Of a stretch of DNA of 64,000 bases, positions 8,967 to 17,108 are shown piece by piece. Numbering within the stretch: position 1 is the stretch's first letter; each line of letters opens with the position of its first letter. The notes beneath the pieces are model-generated. The model was not told the origin of the DNA. It did not search any database and was given only the letters and a program-made list of their open reading frames with translations. This DNA is from Nitratireductor aestuarii (GTDB taxonomy: Bacteria > Pseudomonadota > Alphaproteobacteria > Rhizobiales > Rhizobiaceae). A program made the position numbers and the translations under genes. The stretch covers positions 124,001 through 188,000 of the forward strand of contig NZ_BMIF01000007.1 of assembly GCF_014641695.1 (NCBI RefSeq). The letters run 5' to 3'.

Positions 8967-9731
8967 TTAGAACTTGTAGTTGATGCCGAGTTTGATCGTG
9001 TGGGCGCTCAGGTCTCCGTCGACGTGGAGCAGCTGACCCTCATATTCGCCACCTCCAGTGACCACGTCTGACGGCTTTGACGAACCAAAGTCGAGATAGG
9101 CGTACTCAAGCTTGACGGTCCAGTGGTTGTTGAGTGCGTGCTCGACACCAGCACCAACCTGGTAGCCCCAGCCAATACGGTCCCAGGCGTCGAACAGGCT
9201 CGGGCCGCATCCCGGAGGATCTATAAAGTCGCTGCTGCAGCTGTCCACGTAACCGAACTTGCCTGCCGAATAAACAGCACCACCCTTGAGGTAGAATAGT
9301 GTGTGATCGCTGGCGTAACCGAGGCGCGCAGCAAGACCAGCGTACCAGCCGCCCTTCGTGATGCCGTAGGTGTCGTAAGGGTCACCCGTAGGATCCAGAC
9401 CTGGCCAGCCGCTGCCTTTCAGGTTCAGATAACCGAGATCGCCTTCCAGGCCGTAAACCAGGTTGCCACGCTGCCAGTTGTGGCCGAACTGCAGGCCGCC
9501 CAGCATACCCTTCGAGTCGAAGTCAAAGCTGAAAGGTGGAAAAGTCGGCAAATATACGTTGTACTCGGAGTCATGGATCGTGGACGTGCCCCACCCATAG
9601 CCGATGTTTGCGCCGATATAGCTTCCGTCCCAGGAAAATGCCTCTTCACCGATCGCGACTACAGGATCGGCAGCGTGTGCCAGACCCATCGAAGCAAGGA
9701 TCAGAGCACCCGCAAATAGCTGAATTTTCAT
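8967..9731 (-). CDS. Outer membrane beta-barrel protein (Omp25/Omp31-like)
   Basis: A 254-residue outer-membrane protein. Signal peptide MKIQLFAGALILASMGLAHA, then a mature protein that opens FSWDGSYIGANIGYGWG, the W-x-GxYxGxxxGY hallmark of this barrel family. Regular amphipathic strands and GLAARLGYA, WGYQVGAGVEHALNNHWTVKLEYAYLDFG repeats follow, and it ends in an aromatic (GINYKF). VKLEYAYLDFG near the end is highly typical of rhizobial Omp25-like proteins. It is monocistronic. The two cysteines (DSCSSDF, PGCGPS) in one loop region may form a disulphide. Confidence 0.88.
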   Translation of the reverse strand: MKIQLFAGALILASMGLAHAADPVVAIGEEAFSWDGSYIGANIGYGWGTSTIHDSEYNVYLPTFPPFSFDFDSKGMLGGLQFGHNWQRGNLVYGLEGDLGYLNLKGSGWPGLDPTGDPYDTYGITKGGWYAGLAARLGYASDHTLFYLKGGAVYSAGKFGYVDSCSSDFIDPPGCGPSLFDAWDRIGWGYQVGAGVEHALNNHWTVKLEYAYLDFGSSKPSDVVTGGGEYEGQLLHVDGDLSAHTIKLGINYKF

Positions 9732-9981
9732 GATTGCCCCTCACATTAACGATGTTGCATAACATGATGCACAAGCGTGATCTGTAGCAGTGTCGCAACA
9801 CTTGGAGCATAATAGTCAACTAACGGGGTCTTGCCTGCATTGCCCTTGCGGCTACACTTTTTAGTTCAGACCGTTACCCGAGCTTTCGTTTATGCCTTCG
9901 CCACCTCCTCCGATTCCCGTGGGGTTTAGGGGCTCGACCCAGGCGTCATGCTGTGGCATCTTCCGCCCGCAAAAGGGGCTG

Positions 9982-10129
9982 GGGGTTGAAGTGCGGAGAT
10001 TCATTGCACCGGGATGCAGCTTCCGGCATGTGCTTAGCACAGCCCTTGCGCGCGCCGGTAGGTTCCCCAGTTTCAACCTCGCCTCTTCTGGTTGCAGTCT
10101 TCACCTTGCATCCCGAAGTGGTGGTTTTT
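9982..10129. ncRNA. Candidate structured RNA in a 510-bp gene-free region; strand undecided
   Basis: The gap between the omp gene and the deacetylase gene holds no convincing CDS but has strong fold potential. Seen by eye: helix A GGGGTTGAA (9982-9990) with TTCAACCTC (10072-10080); hairpin GTGC/GCAC (9991-10009); hairpin GGC-a-TGTGC / GCACA-GCC with a TTA loop (10025-10044); and helix B CGGGATGCA (10010-10018) with TGCATCCCG (10107-10115). A and B cross, giving a pseudoknot or two exclusive folds. On the plus strand a run of six T ends the region. I could not match it to RNase P, tmRNA, 6S, SRP RNA or a known riboswitch. The rest of the gap (9732-9981, 10130-10241) has a further GCGGAcCTG/CAGaTCCGC hairpin at 10180-10201. 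Confidence 0.4.
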
Positions 10130-10241
10130 TCTCCCTGCATTCGGCAGTTGTTAGGAAAAGGGACATAGGAGTGGGTCACGCGGACCTGAGCGCAGATCCG
10201 CCTCGCCTTGTTGGAACGTGCAGTCAGGAGTTTGCCCCCGT

Positions 10242-11276
10242 ATGGTCGGTCTGAAGCGTTTGAAATACGCCCTGATCCGAGCAGGTTTCGAGGGCATTTC
10301 GCTGCTGGGTTCCCTTGCCCATTCCACCAAGGCCCGCGGGCGCGGCATCATCTTCACGCTTCACCACGTGCGGCCAGACAGCAATGAAGAATTCCAGCCA
10401 AACCGGATCCTTTCGGTTACGCCCCAGTTCCTGGAAGAGGCTATCGAAGCTTCGCTCGAGTGCGGGCTGACCCCGGTTGCCGCCGAAGACCTCCCAGCTC
10501 TCCTCGCAGATCCTTCCGATAACCGTCGCTTTGTGAGCTTCACGCTCGATGACGGCTACAAGAACAATGCCGAGTATGCAGCTCCTATCTTCGGCAAGTA
10601 CAATGTGCCTTATACAATCTTCCTCACATCCGGGTTTGTAGAGCGCACCCGTTCGTTATGGTGGGAGACTGCCGAAGCGTTGCTGCGGAAACTGGATCGC
10701 ATCGAGTTCGATTTCGGACAGGGTGTAGAAACCGTTCAGCTCAAGACGAAGCGCCAGAAGCTGAAGGCCTTCGACCGGTTCGCACTTTTTACTGCCACCG
10801 AGAATGAAAATGCAGCCGTCGCAAGGCTCGATACAGCGGCAAGAGTCCACGGCATTGATCCGCTCGGCCTCGCGGCTGAGCTGACGATGGACCAGGCTGA
10901 GTTGCGGGAACTGGCCGAAGATCCGCTGGCAAATTTCGGTGCGCACACAGTGACCCATCGCAACATGCGACGCCTGAGCGACGAGGAACTCCGCGAAGAG
11001 ATCGTAGAGTCTGCCGCCGCAGTCGAGCGTTATGTCGACAAGGCGCCGCGCATTTTTGCCTACCCCTACGGGTTCCGCGCAGCCGTTGGCGAGCGTGAAA
11101 TCCAGGCCGTGGCGGACGCCGGCATTCCGATGGCGGTGACGACGCAGCCGAGCATCCTGCGTTGCGAAAACCTGAAGAGGCCCACCGCCTTCCACCGCGT
11201 ATCGCTCAACGGATCTTCGCAAAAGCAGCGTTACGTGAAGGCGATGATCTCCGGTCTGGCGTTCAAGTTCGTGTAA
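10242..11276 (+). CDS. Polysaccharide deacetylase (NodB-homology, CE4) family protein
   Basis: A 344-residue cytoplasmic-looking protein of the NodB-homology family, which removes N- or O-acyl groups from sugars with a divalent metal. The catalytic motif 1 is SFTLDDGY (paired Asp), motif 2 the FGAHTVTHRNM metal-binding histidines, and a later FAYPYG strand fits motif 3. An N-terminal IIFTLHHVRPD segment precedes the core. The ATG is preferred because AGGAG precedes it by 11 bases; an in-frame GTG at 10218 is possible. No neighbour points to a substrate; lipid A, exopolysaccharide or peptidoglycan are all possible. Confidence 0.88.
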   Translation: MVGLKRLKYALIRAGFEGISLLGSLAHSTKARGRGIIFTLHHVRPDSNEEFQPNRILSVTPQFLEEAIEASLECGLTPVAAEDLPALLADPSDNRRFVSFTLDDGYKNNAEYAAPIFGKYNVPYTIFLTSGFVERTRSLWWETAEALLRKLDRIEFDFGQGVETVQLKTKRQKLKAFDRFALFTATENENAAVARLDTAARVHGIDPLGLAAELTMDQAELRELAEDPLANFGAHTVTHRNMRRLSDEELREEIVESAAAVERYVDKAPRIFAYPYGFRAAVGEREIQAVADAGIPMAVTTQPSILRCENLKRPTAFHRVSLNGSSQKQRYVKAMISGLAFKFV

Positions 11277-11286
11277 GCGGTCTGCT

Positions 11287-12714
11287 TCAGAGACTGATCG
11301 TGCCTCGGCAGAGGCCGAGCACCCCGGCCATCCCCCCCAGAACCACCAGAGCGCAAAGCATCGATTCGCTCATGGAAAAGACGCGGCCTCGCTGCTCACG
11401 CCTGATCACTACGTAGAGGATCGTCCCCGGCGCGTAGAATACCAGCGACAGGAGCAGGATCGGGAGGCCGCCCGCGTAGACCATGCCGATCGTGTAGAGC
11501 AGCGCGATGCATGCAAGCAGCCGGCAGCGCAGGTCATTCCCACCTTCCCCACGGATGACGAGCTTGCAGGCGAAGGCCGCCACCAGGAAATAGGGCGTGA
11601 GCGCCATGGAAGCGGAGAGCTCCACCAGGAGCTGGATCGCATCATCCGCATACCAGGCGATAAACAGCAGCGCCTGCACGGTGAGTGTCGTGAACCATAG
11701 CGATGCAGATGGTACACCACGCGCGTTCTCGCGCGCGAGCATACGTGGCATATCTCCATTTTTGGCTGCGACGAACAGCACTTCGATGGCGAGCAATGTC
11801 CAGGCAAGATAAGCGCCGAGGATCGATATGATCAGTCCGAGGCTGATAAGGATCGCGCCCCATGGGCCAACGACCGCCTTCAGCAGCGAAGCCATGGACG
11901 GTTGCGTCAGGGCCGCGATTTCCGCACGTGGAAAATGCCCATAGGGCAAAAGCGTTACCAGCAGCATCAAGGCCAGCACAAGCAGGAACGCGGTAATTGT
12001 CGCGCGTCCGACATCCGCCCTGCGTTTGGCGTAACGGGAATAGACGTTCGCTCCCTCGACCCCGACAAAGACGAAGACGGTGATCAGCATCGTCGCGCGG
12101 ATCTGCTGGAAGATGCCCTCCTCCGGCTGCTCCCCGCCGACCCAAAAGTTGTCGTCAAAGGTGGCCGGTTCGAAAGAGAGCGCCAGCAGGATGATGAAGA
12201 GCAGGATGGGAATGACCTTTGCGACGGTCGCAACTGCATTGACCGATGCAGCGCCCTTGACGCCCGCCAGGATCAGGAAATGAAAGCCCCAGATCCCAGC
12301 GGTCGCCAGGATCATAGACGGAAAGGTGTTTCCCTCGCCGAAGGCGGGAAAGAAATGGCCAAGCGTTGCCGTCAGCAAGCACCAGTAGGCGACATCGCCG
12401 ATGCAGGCCACGAGCCAATAGCCAAGGACCGCTAGAAACCCGGCGTAATTGCCAAAACCTTCCTTCCCATAGGCATAGATGCCTGCATCAAGATCGGGCC
12501 TGACGGTTGAAAGCCATTGAAGCACGCGAGCGAGCGCGTACATTCCAAATCCGGTGATCGCCCAGGCGACAAGAGCACCCGCGGGACCAGTGCTCGCACC
12601 AAAACTGCGCGGCAGAGTGAAGATGCCTGCGCCTACCATCGAACCAACGGCAACGGCGGTCAGGGCCAGATAAGACAATCCAGGGTTCGGGCCGGGACCC
12701 AAGGCAATATCCAA
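11287..12714 (-). CDS. APC-superfamily basic amino acid / polyamine antiporter
   Basis: Inner-membrane antiporter of 475 residues with about 12 to 13 hydrophobic segments. The N-terminal GSMVGAGIFTLPRSFGAS is the GxGIF substrate-binding motif of the APC superfamily. Features such as WLSTVRPDLDAGIYAYGKEGFG and VFVGVEGANVYSRYAKRRADVGRAT are those of the ArcD-like arginine/ornithine or arginine/agmatine exchangers (TIGR00905 type). The exact substrate pair is not decidable. The stop is 10 bp from the convergent deacetylase stop; no arc genes are nearby. Confidence 0.85.
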   Translation of the reverse strand: MDIALGPGPNPGLSYLALTAVAVGSMVGAGIFTLPRSFGASTGPAGALVAWAITGFGMYALARVLQWLSTVRPDLDAGIYAYGKEGFGNYAGFLAVLGYWLVACIGDVAYWCLLTATLGHFFPAFGEGNTFPSMILATAGIWGFHFLILAGVKGAASVNAVATVAKVIPILLFIILLALSFEPATFDDNFWVGGEQPEEGIFQQIRATMLITVFVFVGVEGANVYSRYAKRRADVGRATITAFLLVLALMLLVTLLPYGHFPRAEIAALTQPSMASLLKAVVGPWGAILISLGLIISILGAYLAWTLLAIEVLFVAAKNGDMPRMLARENARGVPSASLWFTTLTVQALLFIAWYADDAIQLLVELSASMALTPYFLVAAFACKLVIRGEGGNDLRCRLLACIALLYTIGMVYAGGLPILLLSLVFYAPGTILYVVIRREQRGRVFSMSESMLCALVVLGGMAGVLGLCRGTISL

Positions 12715-12799
12715 ACTATAAAATTAAAAAAAGGACTTTTGCCCAGCAACACTGGTTTATGCAAGCCCCTTCTGGAGAGTGAGCTGATCCATGACGTGA

Positions 12800-14218
12800 C
12801 TACTGGAAGTCGAAGGCGCTGAAGCCTGTCACCATCTCATCCAACCCAAGCGGCCTTGTTACCGGCGGTTCTGCACGGGAAAGGCAGCCCTGACGCTCGC
12901 AGAGCCGACAGGCGCGGCCAATCGGAAGCGGGGTCTCCAGTGACGCCCTGCTCAGCGCCTGGCCGTAGATGGTTTGGCCAACGAATGAAAGATCACAGCC
13001 CAACAGGATGGCTGTGCGGCGAGGCCGGGCGTCAAAACCAGCGTGGGGGCCGTCGACGGTGCGCGAGATCGTGAGAAACCTTTCACCATCGGGCATTTCT
13101 GCTGCTTCTGGAAGGATACGACCGGGTTCGGCGAAGGCCGCAAAGGCTGCGAGCTTCGGGCATGCGCCGCCGAAGCGGGCATGCGGAAAGCCTTCCGCGC
13201 CCATGCGCCTGATGCGATTGCCGGCGTTATCGACCTCCAGCAGGAAGAAGGGGATGCCGCTTGCCCCTTCGCGCGCAAGGGTGGTGAGGCGTGTCGCCGC
13301 CTGTTCGAATGAGACGCGGAAGCGGGCAGCGAGGACATCGATGTCATAGCGCTGGCGCTCGGCCGCGTTGAGAAACGCCGCATAGGGCATCATCAGCGCA
13401 TGGGCTGCGTAGCGCGCCAGCTCGAAGCGAGCGAGACGCCGGGCCTCATCCGACGACAGCTTGAGAGCGTCGATTTCGGCTGCGATCGCTGCGCGCATGC
13501 GGATGAGTGAAGCTTCGATTGCGAGCTCGCGCAGCTGGTCGGCCGGAGATAGCCGTTCGGAAAGAAAGAGCCGATGGGAATGCCGATCATAGCGGCGGCG
13601 CCAGTTCGGCATGACCGAGACAGGCAGCACGCGCACCGCAATGCCGTGCTCCTGTTGGAGCCAGTTCTTTAGCGCAGCGGCCAGGTCGTCGCCCGCATTC
13701 AGCACCTTGTGGAAGGCATCCGCCTCTTCCTCCAGCGAAGCGAAATGGAATGGCCGGGATTCCAGCACGTCGCGCACTTCATTCGCGGGAAGACGTGGCG
13801 CGGCCACCGTGCCACCGCCCGAAGCCATGACGTCAGACAGGTCCGTCAGGCGCTCGGCCTGCTCGCGGTAGGCGCGGTAGAGCTTTACAAGAGCTGCCGC
13901 CGCGTTAGGCGTTGCTTCGGCAAGTTCGACCAGCTCGTGTTCGCCGGGAAGTTCACCGGAGAGTAACGGATCGGCAAAAACCTCACGCAGCGACGCCAGA
14001 GAAGCAGTCCCCTCGCCATAAAGTTCCTCCGGATCCACCTTGTAGACGGAGGCGAGCTTCAAAATCAGCTGTACTGTGAGCGGGCGCTGGTTGCGCTCGA
14101 TCAGGTTGAGATACGACGGCGAGATACCCAAGCCATCCGCCATGGAGGTCTGGGTGAGCCCCTTCGAAATCCTGATGCGGCGGATGCGGGCACCCGCAAA
14201 AATCTTCTGCGTGCTCAT
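12800..14218 (-). CDS. ScfR/RamB-type XRE regulator with ImmA/IrrE-like and DUF2083 domains
   Basis: A 472-residue transcription regulator of the short-chain fatty acyl-CoA regulator family. The N-terminal XRE helix-turn-helix is at about residues 8-65 (IRRIRISKGLTQTSMADGLGISPSYLNLIE). A long middle segment resembles the IrrE/ImmA peptidase fold but its HExxH zinc motif is not visible, so it is probably a sensor. The C-terminal DUF2083 part carries the CRLCERQGC cysteine pattern. Relatives (RamB, PrpR, MccR) control glyoxylate and propionyl-CoA genes. In rhizobia I remember this gene divergent from isocitrate lyase, but here the divergent neighbour is only a small gene. The 252-bp divergent gap holds tandem repeats that could be its operator. 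Confidence 0.88.
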   Translation of the reverse strand: MSTQKIFAGARIRRIRISKGLTQTSMADGLGISPSYLNLIERNQRPLTVQLILKLASVYKVDPEELYGEGTASLASLREVFADPLLSGELPGEHELVELAEATPNAAAALVKLYRAYREQAERLTDLSDVMASGGGTVAAPRLPANEVRDVLESRPFHFASLEEEADAFHKVLNAGDDLAAALKNWLQQEHGIAVRVLPVSVMPNWRRRYDRHSHRLFLSERLSPADQLRELAIEASLIRMRAAIAAEIDALKLSSDEARRLARFELARYAAHALMMPYAAFLNAAERQRYDIDVLAARFRVSFEQAATRLTTLAREGASGIPFFLLEVDNAGNRIRRMGAEGFPHARFGGACPKLAAFAAFAEPGRILPEAAEMPDGERFLTISRTVDGPHAGFDARPRRTAILLGCDLSFVGQTIYGQALSRASLETPLPIGRACRLCERQGCLSRAEPPVTRPLGLDEMVTGFSAFDFQ

Positions 14219-14247
14219 CTCTCACACGATCCCAGCTTCAGGCTCCA

Positions 14248-14276
14248 TTTTTTACATTTTTTACAATTTGACAAGA
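14248..14276. promoter_or_regulatory. Tandem TTTTTTACA repeats upstream of scfR-type gene, possible operator
   Basis: Two perfect 9-bp direct copies of TTTTTTACA (14248-14256 and 14257-14265) abut, followed by ATTTGACAAG, and the TTTTACA core recurs at 14404. They sit 30-60 bp before the regulator start and could be its autoregulatory site; RamB/PrpR relatives bind TTTGCAAA-like sequences. No binding evidence exists here. Confidence 0.4.
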
Positions 14277-14470
14277 GTGGTTTGACAGGACGCGACAGGG
14301 CAACTCGAAACCTGGCTCTAAAAGGCGGATTGTAGCTGACGAAGGAAACCGCGCGCGGTAAATCCTGTTACAAGATCTACCGAGCCAAGACGCCATGACA
14401 GTGTTTTACAGGCTGAGCCGGAAGCAACCATTGGCGCCTTGAAGGCAACAGAACACGGAGCAGGAGAACC

Positions 14471-14716
14471 ATGATGCCGCGAACCCACGTCAAGGAACGT
14501 GCTGAAGAGCAGACGATGACCATGGACCAAGATCAGCAGGCGGCTGTCCGCACGCTCGCCAACGAGCTGCATCGCCTGAACCAGTCTGTCATGAAGGCCG
14601 TCGAGATGGGGCTTACGGTGGAGCTGGTCCGCTCTTCTCGCTTCCACGGCGGTGAAGGCAGCTGGGGTGACCTCCTGGTCCCGGTGTTCGTGACCAAGGG
14701 CCCCTCGGCTCACTGA
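14471..14716 (+). CDS. Small conserved-looking protein, 81 residues
   Basis: Unrecognised soluble protein. A good AGGAG site precedes the ATG. The sequence has an acidic N-terminal helix (EERAEEQTMTMDQDQQAAVRTLANELHRLNQSVMKAVEMGLTVELV in segments) and ends FHGGEGSWGDLLVPVFVTKG. I recall a gene of this size beside isocitrate lyase (aceA) and the ScfR-type regulator in other rhizobia, so it may be a glyoxylate-pathway-linked protein; that link is memory, not seen here. It lies divergent from the regulator and ends before a bidirectional terminator. Confidence 0.7.
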   Translation: MMPRTHVKERAEEQTMTMDQDQQAAVRTLANELHRLNQSVMKAVEMGLTVELVRSSRFHGGEGSWGDLLVPVFVTKGPSAH

Positions 14717-14761
14717 CCTTTTTTAGAAGCCGGTAGCCATAGTGCTCGGCGGGATCGACGC

Positions 14762-14790
14762 AAAAAGCCGCCCGGGGGCGGCTCTCTTAA
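14762..14790. terminator. Intrinsic terminator between the small gene and pyrE
   Basis: AGCCGCCC / GGGCGGCT hairpin with a very tight loop. The A-run before it gives a T-run on the minus strand, making it a good terminator for the pyrC-pyrE operon; the CTCTT tail on the plus strand is weaker. Confidence 0.75.
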
Positions 14791-14818
14791 TCAGGCCTTA
14801 CCTGAAGGCTCTACCCGA

Positions 14819-15520
14819 TCAGTCCTTGCGCGTCGGCAGTTCGGAGATGCCGCCATTGGCTGCGGACCATTCCAGCGGAGCCTTGAGGAAGGCTTCCGCC
14901 TGCTCGAGCTGGCCGGGGAACAGTCCGTCCTTGCGGCAGACCTCCAGCACATGCCACCAGGTCGACAGGTAGTGCAGCTTCATGCCAGCGGCCTGCAAAC
15001 GGTCCGGCGTATCCTTGAAGATGTCGTAGTAGAACGGCGCGAAGGTGTGCTCCACCGTGGCGCCCGCGTTGCGGATGGCCTCGGCAAACTTGATCTTGCT
15101 GCCGCCGTCCGTCGTCAGGTCTTCCACCAGAAGAACGCGAGCGCCTTCCTTCAGATCGCCCTCGATCTGGGCGTTGCGGCCAAAGCCCTTCGGCTTCTTG
15201 CGGATGTAGAGCATGGGCAGGCCCATGCGGTCCGCGATCCAGGCAGCGTAGGGAATGCCTGCGGTCTCACCACCGGCGATCGCGTCGAACTGCTCGAAGC
15301 CTGCGTCGCGAAGAATGACCGAGACGCCGAAATCAATGATCGCCGAGCGAACGCGCGGGTAGGAGATGATCTTGCGGCAGTCGGTGTAGACCGGGCTGCG
15401 CAGACCAGAGGTGAACGTGTACGGCTCGTTCGCCCGAATGTGGACGGCGCCGATTTCCAGCAGCATCCGTGCGACGGTTTCGGCGATCAGCGCCTTGTCC
15501 GGAAAGGTGTTGGCGAACAT
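14819..15520 (-). CDS. pyrE: Orotate phosphoribosyltransferase
   Basis: Converts orotate and PRPP to OMP in pyrimidine synthesis. 233 residues, the usual length for the alphaproteobacterial enzyme. It shows the substrate-binding [15 protein letters not shown] opening, the flexible-loop [14 protein letters not shown] basic segment, and the PRPP motif [14 protein letters not shown]. Neighbour pyrC lies 27 bp upstream on the same strand, so two pyrimidine steps (dihydroorotase and OPRT) are in one operon ending at the terminator downstream. Confidence 0.96.
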   Translation of the reverse strand: MFANTFPDKALIAETVARMLLEIGAVHIRANEPYTFTSGLRSPVYTDCRKIISYPRVRSAIIDFGVSVILRDAGFEQFDAIAGGETAGIPYAAWIADRMGLPMLYIRKKPKGFGRNAQIEGDLKEGARVLLVEDLTTDGGSKIKFAEAIRNAGATVEHTFAPFYYDIFKDTPDRLQAAGMKLHYLSTWWHVLEVCRKDGLFPGQLEQAEAFLKAPLEWSAANGGISELPTRKD

Positions 15521-15547
15521 GGAAGTCTCCCGTGCCTGGAATTGCCT

Positions 15548-16594
15548 TTAATTGCTTTCTTCAACCGACCAGTGGATCGGGAACATCGGATCAAAGATCG
15601 TGATCTCGTCTTCCCCAGCCAGGATCTTCGACGGCAGCGCTTCGACCGGCACGTCGTGACGGACCAGCGTGATGCGCTTCTCGTTCACTGGCAGGCGGTA
15701 GAATGCCGGACCGTTCAGCGAAGCGAAAGCCTCGAGCCGATCAAGCGCATTCTCCTGCTCGAACACCTCTGCAAGGCAGGCGACCGTGTTCGGCGCATTG
15801 AAGACGCCAGCGCAGCCGCAGGCGCATTCCTTCAGCGGATCGACGTGCGGCGCGGAGTCGGTGCCGAGGAAGAATGTCCCCTCGCCCGAAGTCGCAGCGG
15901 CGCGCAGCGCCAGGCGGTGCTTCTCGCGCTTGGCCACCGGCAGGCAGTAGTAGTGCGGGCGAATGCCACCGACAAGGATCGCGTTGCGATTGATGATCAG
16001 GTGGTGCGGCGTGATGCTGCCAGCGATCGCACCATTCTGCGCGCGCACGAAATCCACGCCGTCGCTGGTCGTGACGTGCTCCATCACGATGCGCAGCTCG
16101 GGGATACGCTTGCGCAGCGGCGCCAGAACGCGCTCGATGAACACGGCCTCGCGGTCGAAGATATCCACTTCCGGATCAGTCACTTCGCCGTGCACGCAAA
16201 GCGTCATGCCGATCTCGGCCATGCGCTCCAGGATGGGCATGACCTTCTCGATGTCGCGCACGCCCCCGTGGGAGTTGGTCGTCGCGCCAGCCGGGTAGAG
16301 CTTCACGGCGGTGACCAGACCATCCCGGAAGCCCGCGGCGATGTCGTCAGCCGAGCTTGCCTCGGTGAGGTAAAGCGTCATCAGCGGCTTGAAGCTGCTG
16401 CCTTCAGGCAGTGCCGCAAGGATACGCTCGCGGTAGGCAGCCGCGTCGGCCGTGGTCACGACCGGCGGGACAAGGTTTGGCATGATGATGGCGCGGCCAA
16501 AATGGGCGGTAAAGGGCGCCACGGCCTTCAGCACGGTGCCATCACGAAGGTGCAGATGCCAGTCGTCGGGCTGGCGAATAGTGATCGTTTTCAT
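15548..16594 (-). CDS. pyrC: Dihydroorotase, class II (PyrC)
   Basis: Cyclises carbamoyl-aspartate to dihydroorotate; zinc enzyme of 348 residues. The metal-binding HLHLRDG motif is at residues 13-19, the carboxylated-lysine region is near [14 protein letters not shown], further metal histidines lie in CVHGEV and EHVT, and the catalytic Asp is in GTDSAPH. These mark the E. coli-like class II enzyme and not the PyrB-bound class I form. The start is [12 protein letters not shown]; an ORF extension of 11 codons is not supported. Confidence 0.96.
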   Translation of the reverse strand: MKTITIRQPDDWHLHLRDGTVLKAVAPFTAHFGRAIIMPNLVPPVVTTADAAAYRERILAALPEGSSFKPLMTLYLTEASSADDIAAGFRDGLVTAVKLYPAGATTNSHGGVRDIEKVMPILERMAEIGMTLCVHGEVTDPEVDIFDREAVFIERVLAPLRKRIPELRIVMEHVTTSDGVDFVRAQNGAIAGSITPHHLIINRNAILVGGIRPHYYCLPVAKREKHRLALRAAATSGEGTFFLGTDSAPHVDPLKECACGCAGVFNAPNTVACLAEVFEQENALDRLEAFASLNGPAFYRLPVNEKRITLVRHDVPVEALPSKILAGEDEITIFDPMFPIHWSVEESN

Positions 16595-16682
16595 GAGGCC
16601 AAACACATAGCCGGATTCCGCTGACACGCAAGGAGAAAGCAGATCTCCGCCCTTGATCTGCGTGGAAAATGCTAGGCACCCC

Positions 16683-16709
16683 TGTCGGTTTGCGGCATCC
16701 TCCTTCGTC
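16683..16709 (+). promoter_or_regulatory. Candidate ECF42 promoter (TGTCGG-N17-CGTC) upstream of the DGPF gene
   Basis: TGTCGG at 16683-16688 and CGTC at 16706-16709 with a 17-bp spacer. The same arrangement with the same spacing is repeated in front of the VOC gene of this module. The reported ECF42 recognition pattern, as I remember it, is TGTCGA with a CGA/TC -10 element. The -10 lies about 24 bp before the likely ATG. Confidence 0.6.
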
Positions 16710-16733
16710 TATCCAGTGAAAGGGATGTCTCAG

Positions 16734-17108
16734 ATGCTCTACGCAATTCTTTGCTACCACAATGAAGACGTCGTCACTTCCTGGTCGAAGGAGGAGGACG
16801 ATGCGGTTCTGGCCAAGCGCAGCAAGGTCACGAACGAGCTGGCAGCGCGCGGCAAGATGGGCCCGGCGATCCGGCTCATGCCCACTTCGGCTGCAACGAC
16901 CATCCGCGGCGACGTGGTGCTCGACGGTCCCTTCGCCGAGACGAAGGAGCAGTTGCTTGGCTTCTACATCCTCGAAGGCGACAACCTGGATGAGGTGATC
17001 GAAGCGGCCAAGCGTATCAAGGAGGGCGAGAACTGCACCTTCGAGATCCGGCCCATCAGCATTTTCAAGCAGGGCGTCGTTGAGGCGGAGCTGGAAGCAA
17101 CATCATGA
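16734..17108 (+). CDS. YCII/DGPF-domain protein (YciI-related), ECF42-associated
   Basis: A 124-residue small protein of the YCII-related family. It opens MLYAILCYHNEDVVTSW and contains the DGPF signature (LDGPFAETKEQLLGFYILEG) that names the DGPF proteins linked to ECF42 sigma factors. The ATG chosen has an AGGG ribosome site nine bases away; an in-frame ATG three codons earlier has no site spacing. The next gene, an ECF sigma factor, overlaps by ATGA, so the pair is co-translated. The precise function of DGPF proteins is unknown. Confidence 0.9.
   Translation: MLYAILCYHNEDVVTSWSKEEDDAVLAKRSKVTNELAARGKMGPAIRLMPTSAATTIRGDVVLDGPFAETKEQLLGFYILEGDNLDEVIEAAKRIKEGENCTFEIRPISIFKQGVVEAELEATS

Noticed and set aside
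9982-10129. RNase P, tmRNA, 6S or SRP RNA identity for the structured gap
   Set aside because: Lacks GAGGAAAGTCC (RNase P), the tRNA-like TTCGANTC and tag region (tmRNA), and GGTCCGGAAGGAAGCAGCC (SRP). Left as unassigned.
9946-10179. 77-codon minus-strand frame in the structured gap
   Set aside because: No ribosome site, Cys/Arg-scattered composition and coincidence with the RNA fold make a protein unlikely; the last residues (AEDATA) briefly suggested a tmRNA tag but do not match the usual rhizobial tag.
14951-16624. 557-residue plus-strand frame opposite pyrE and pyrC
   Set aside because: Both pyrimidine genes are clear on the minus strand; the frame spans their junction and has no recognisable domain. 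Antisense shadow of GC-rich codons.
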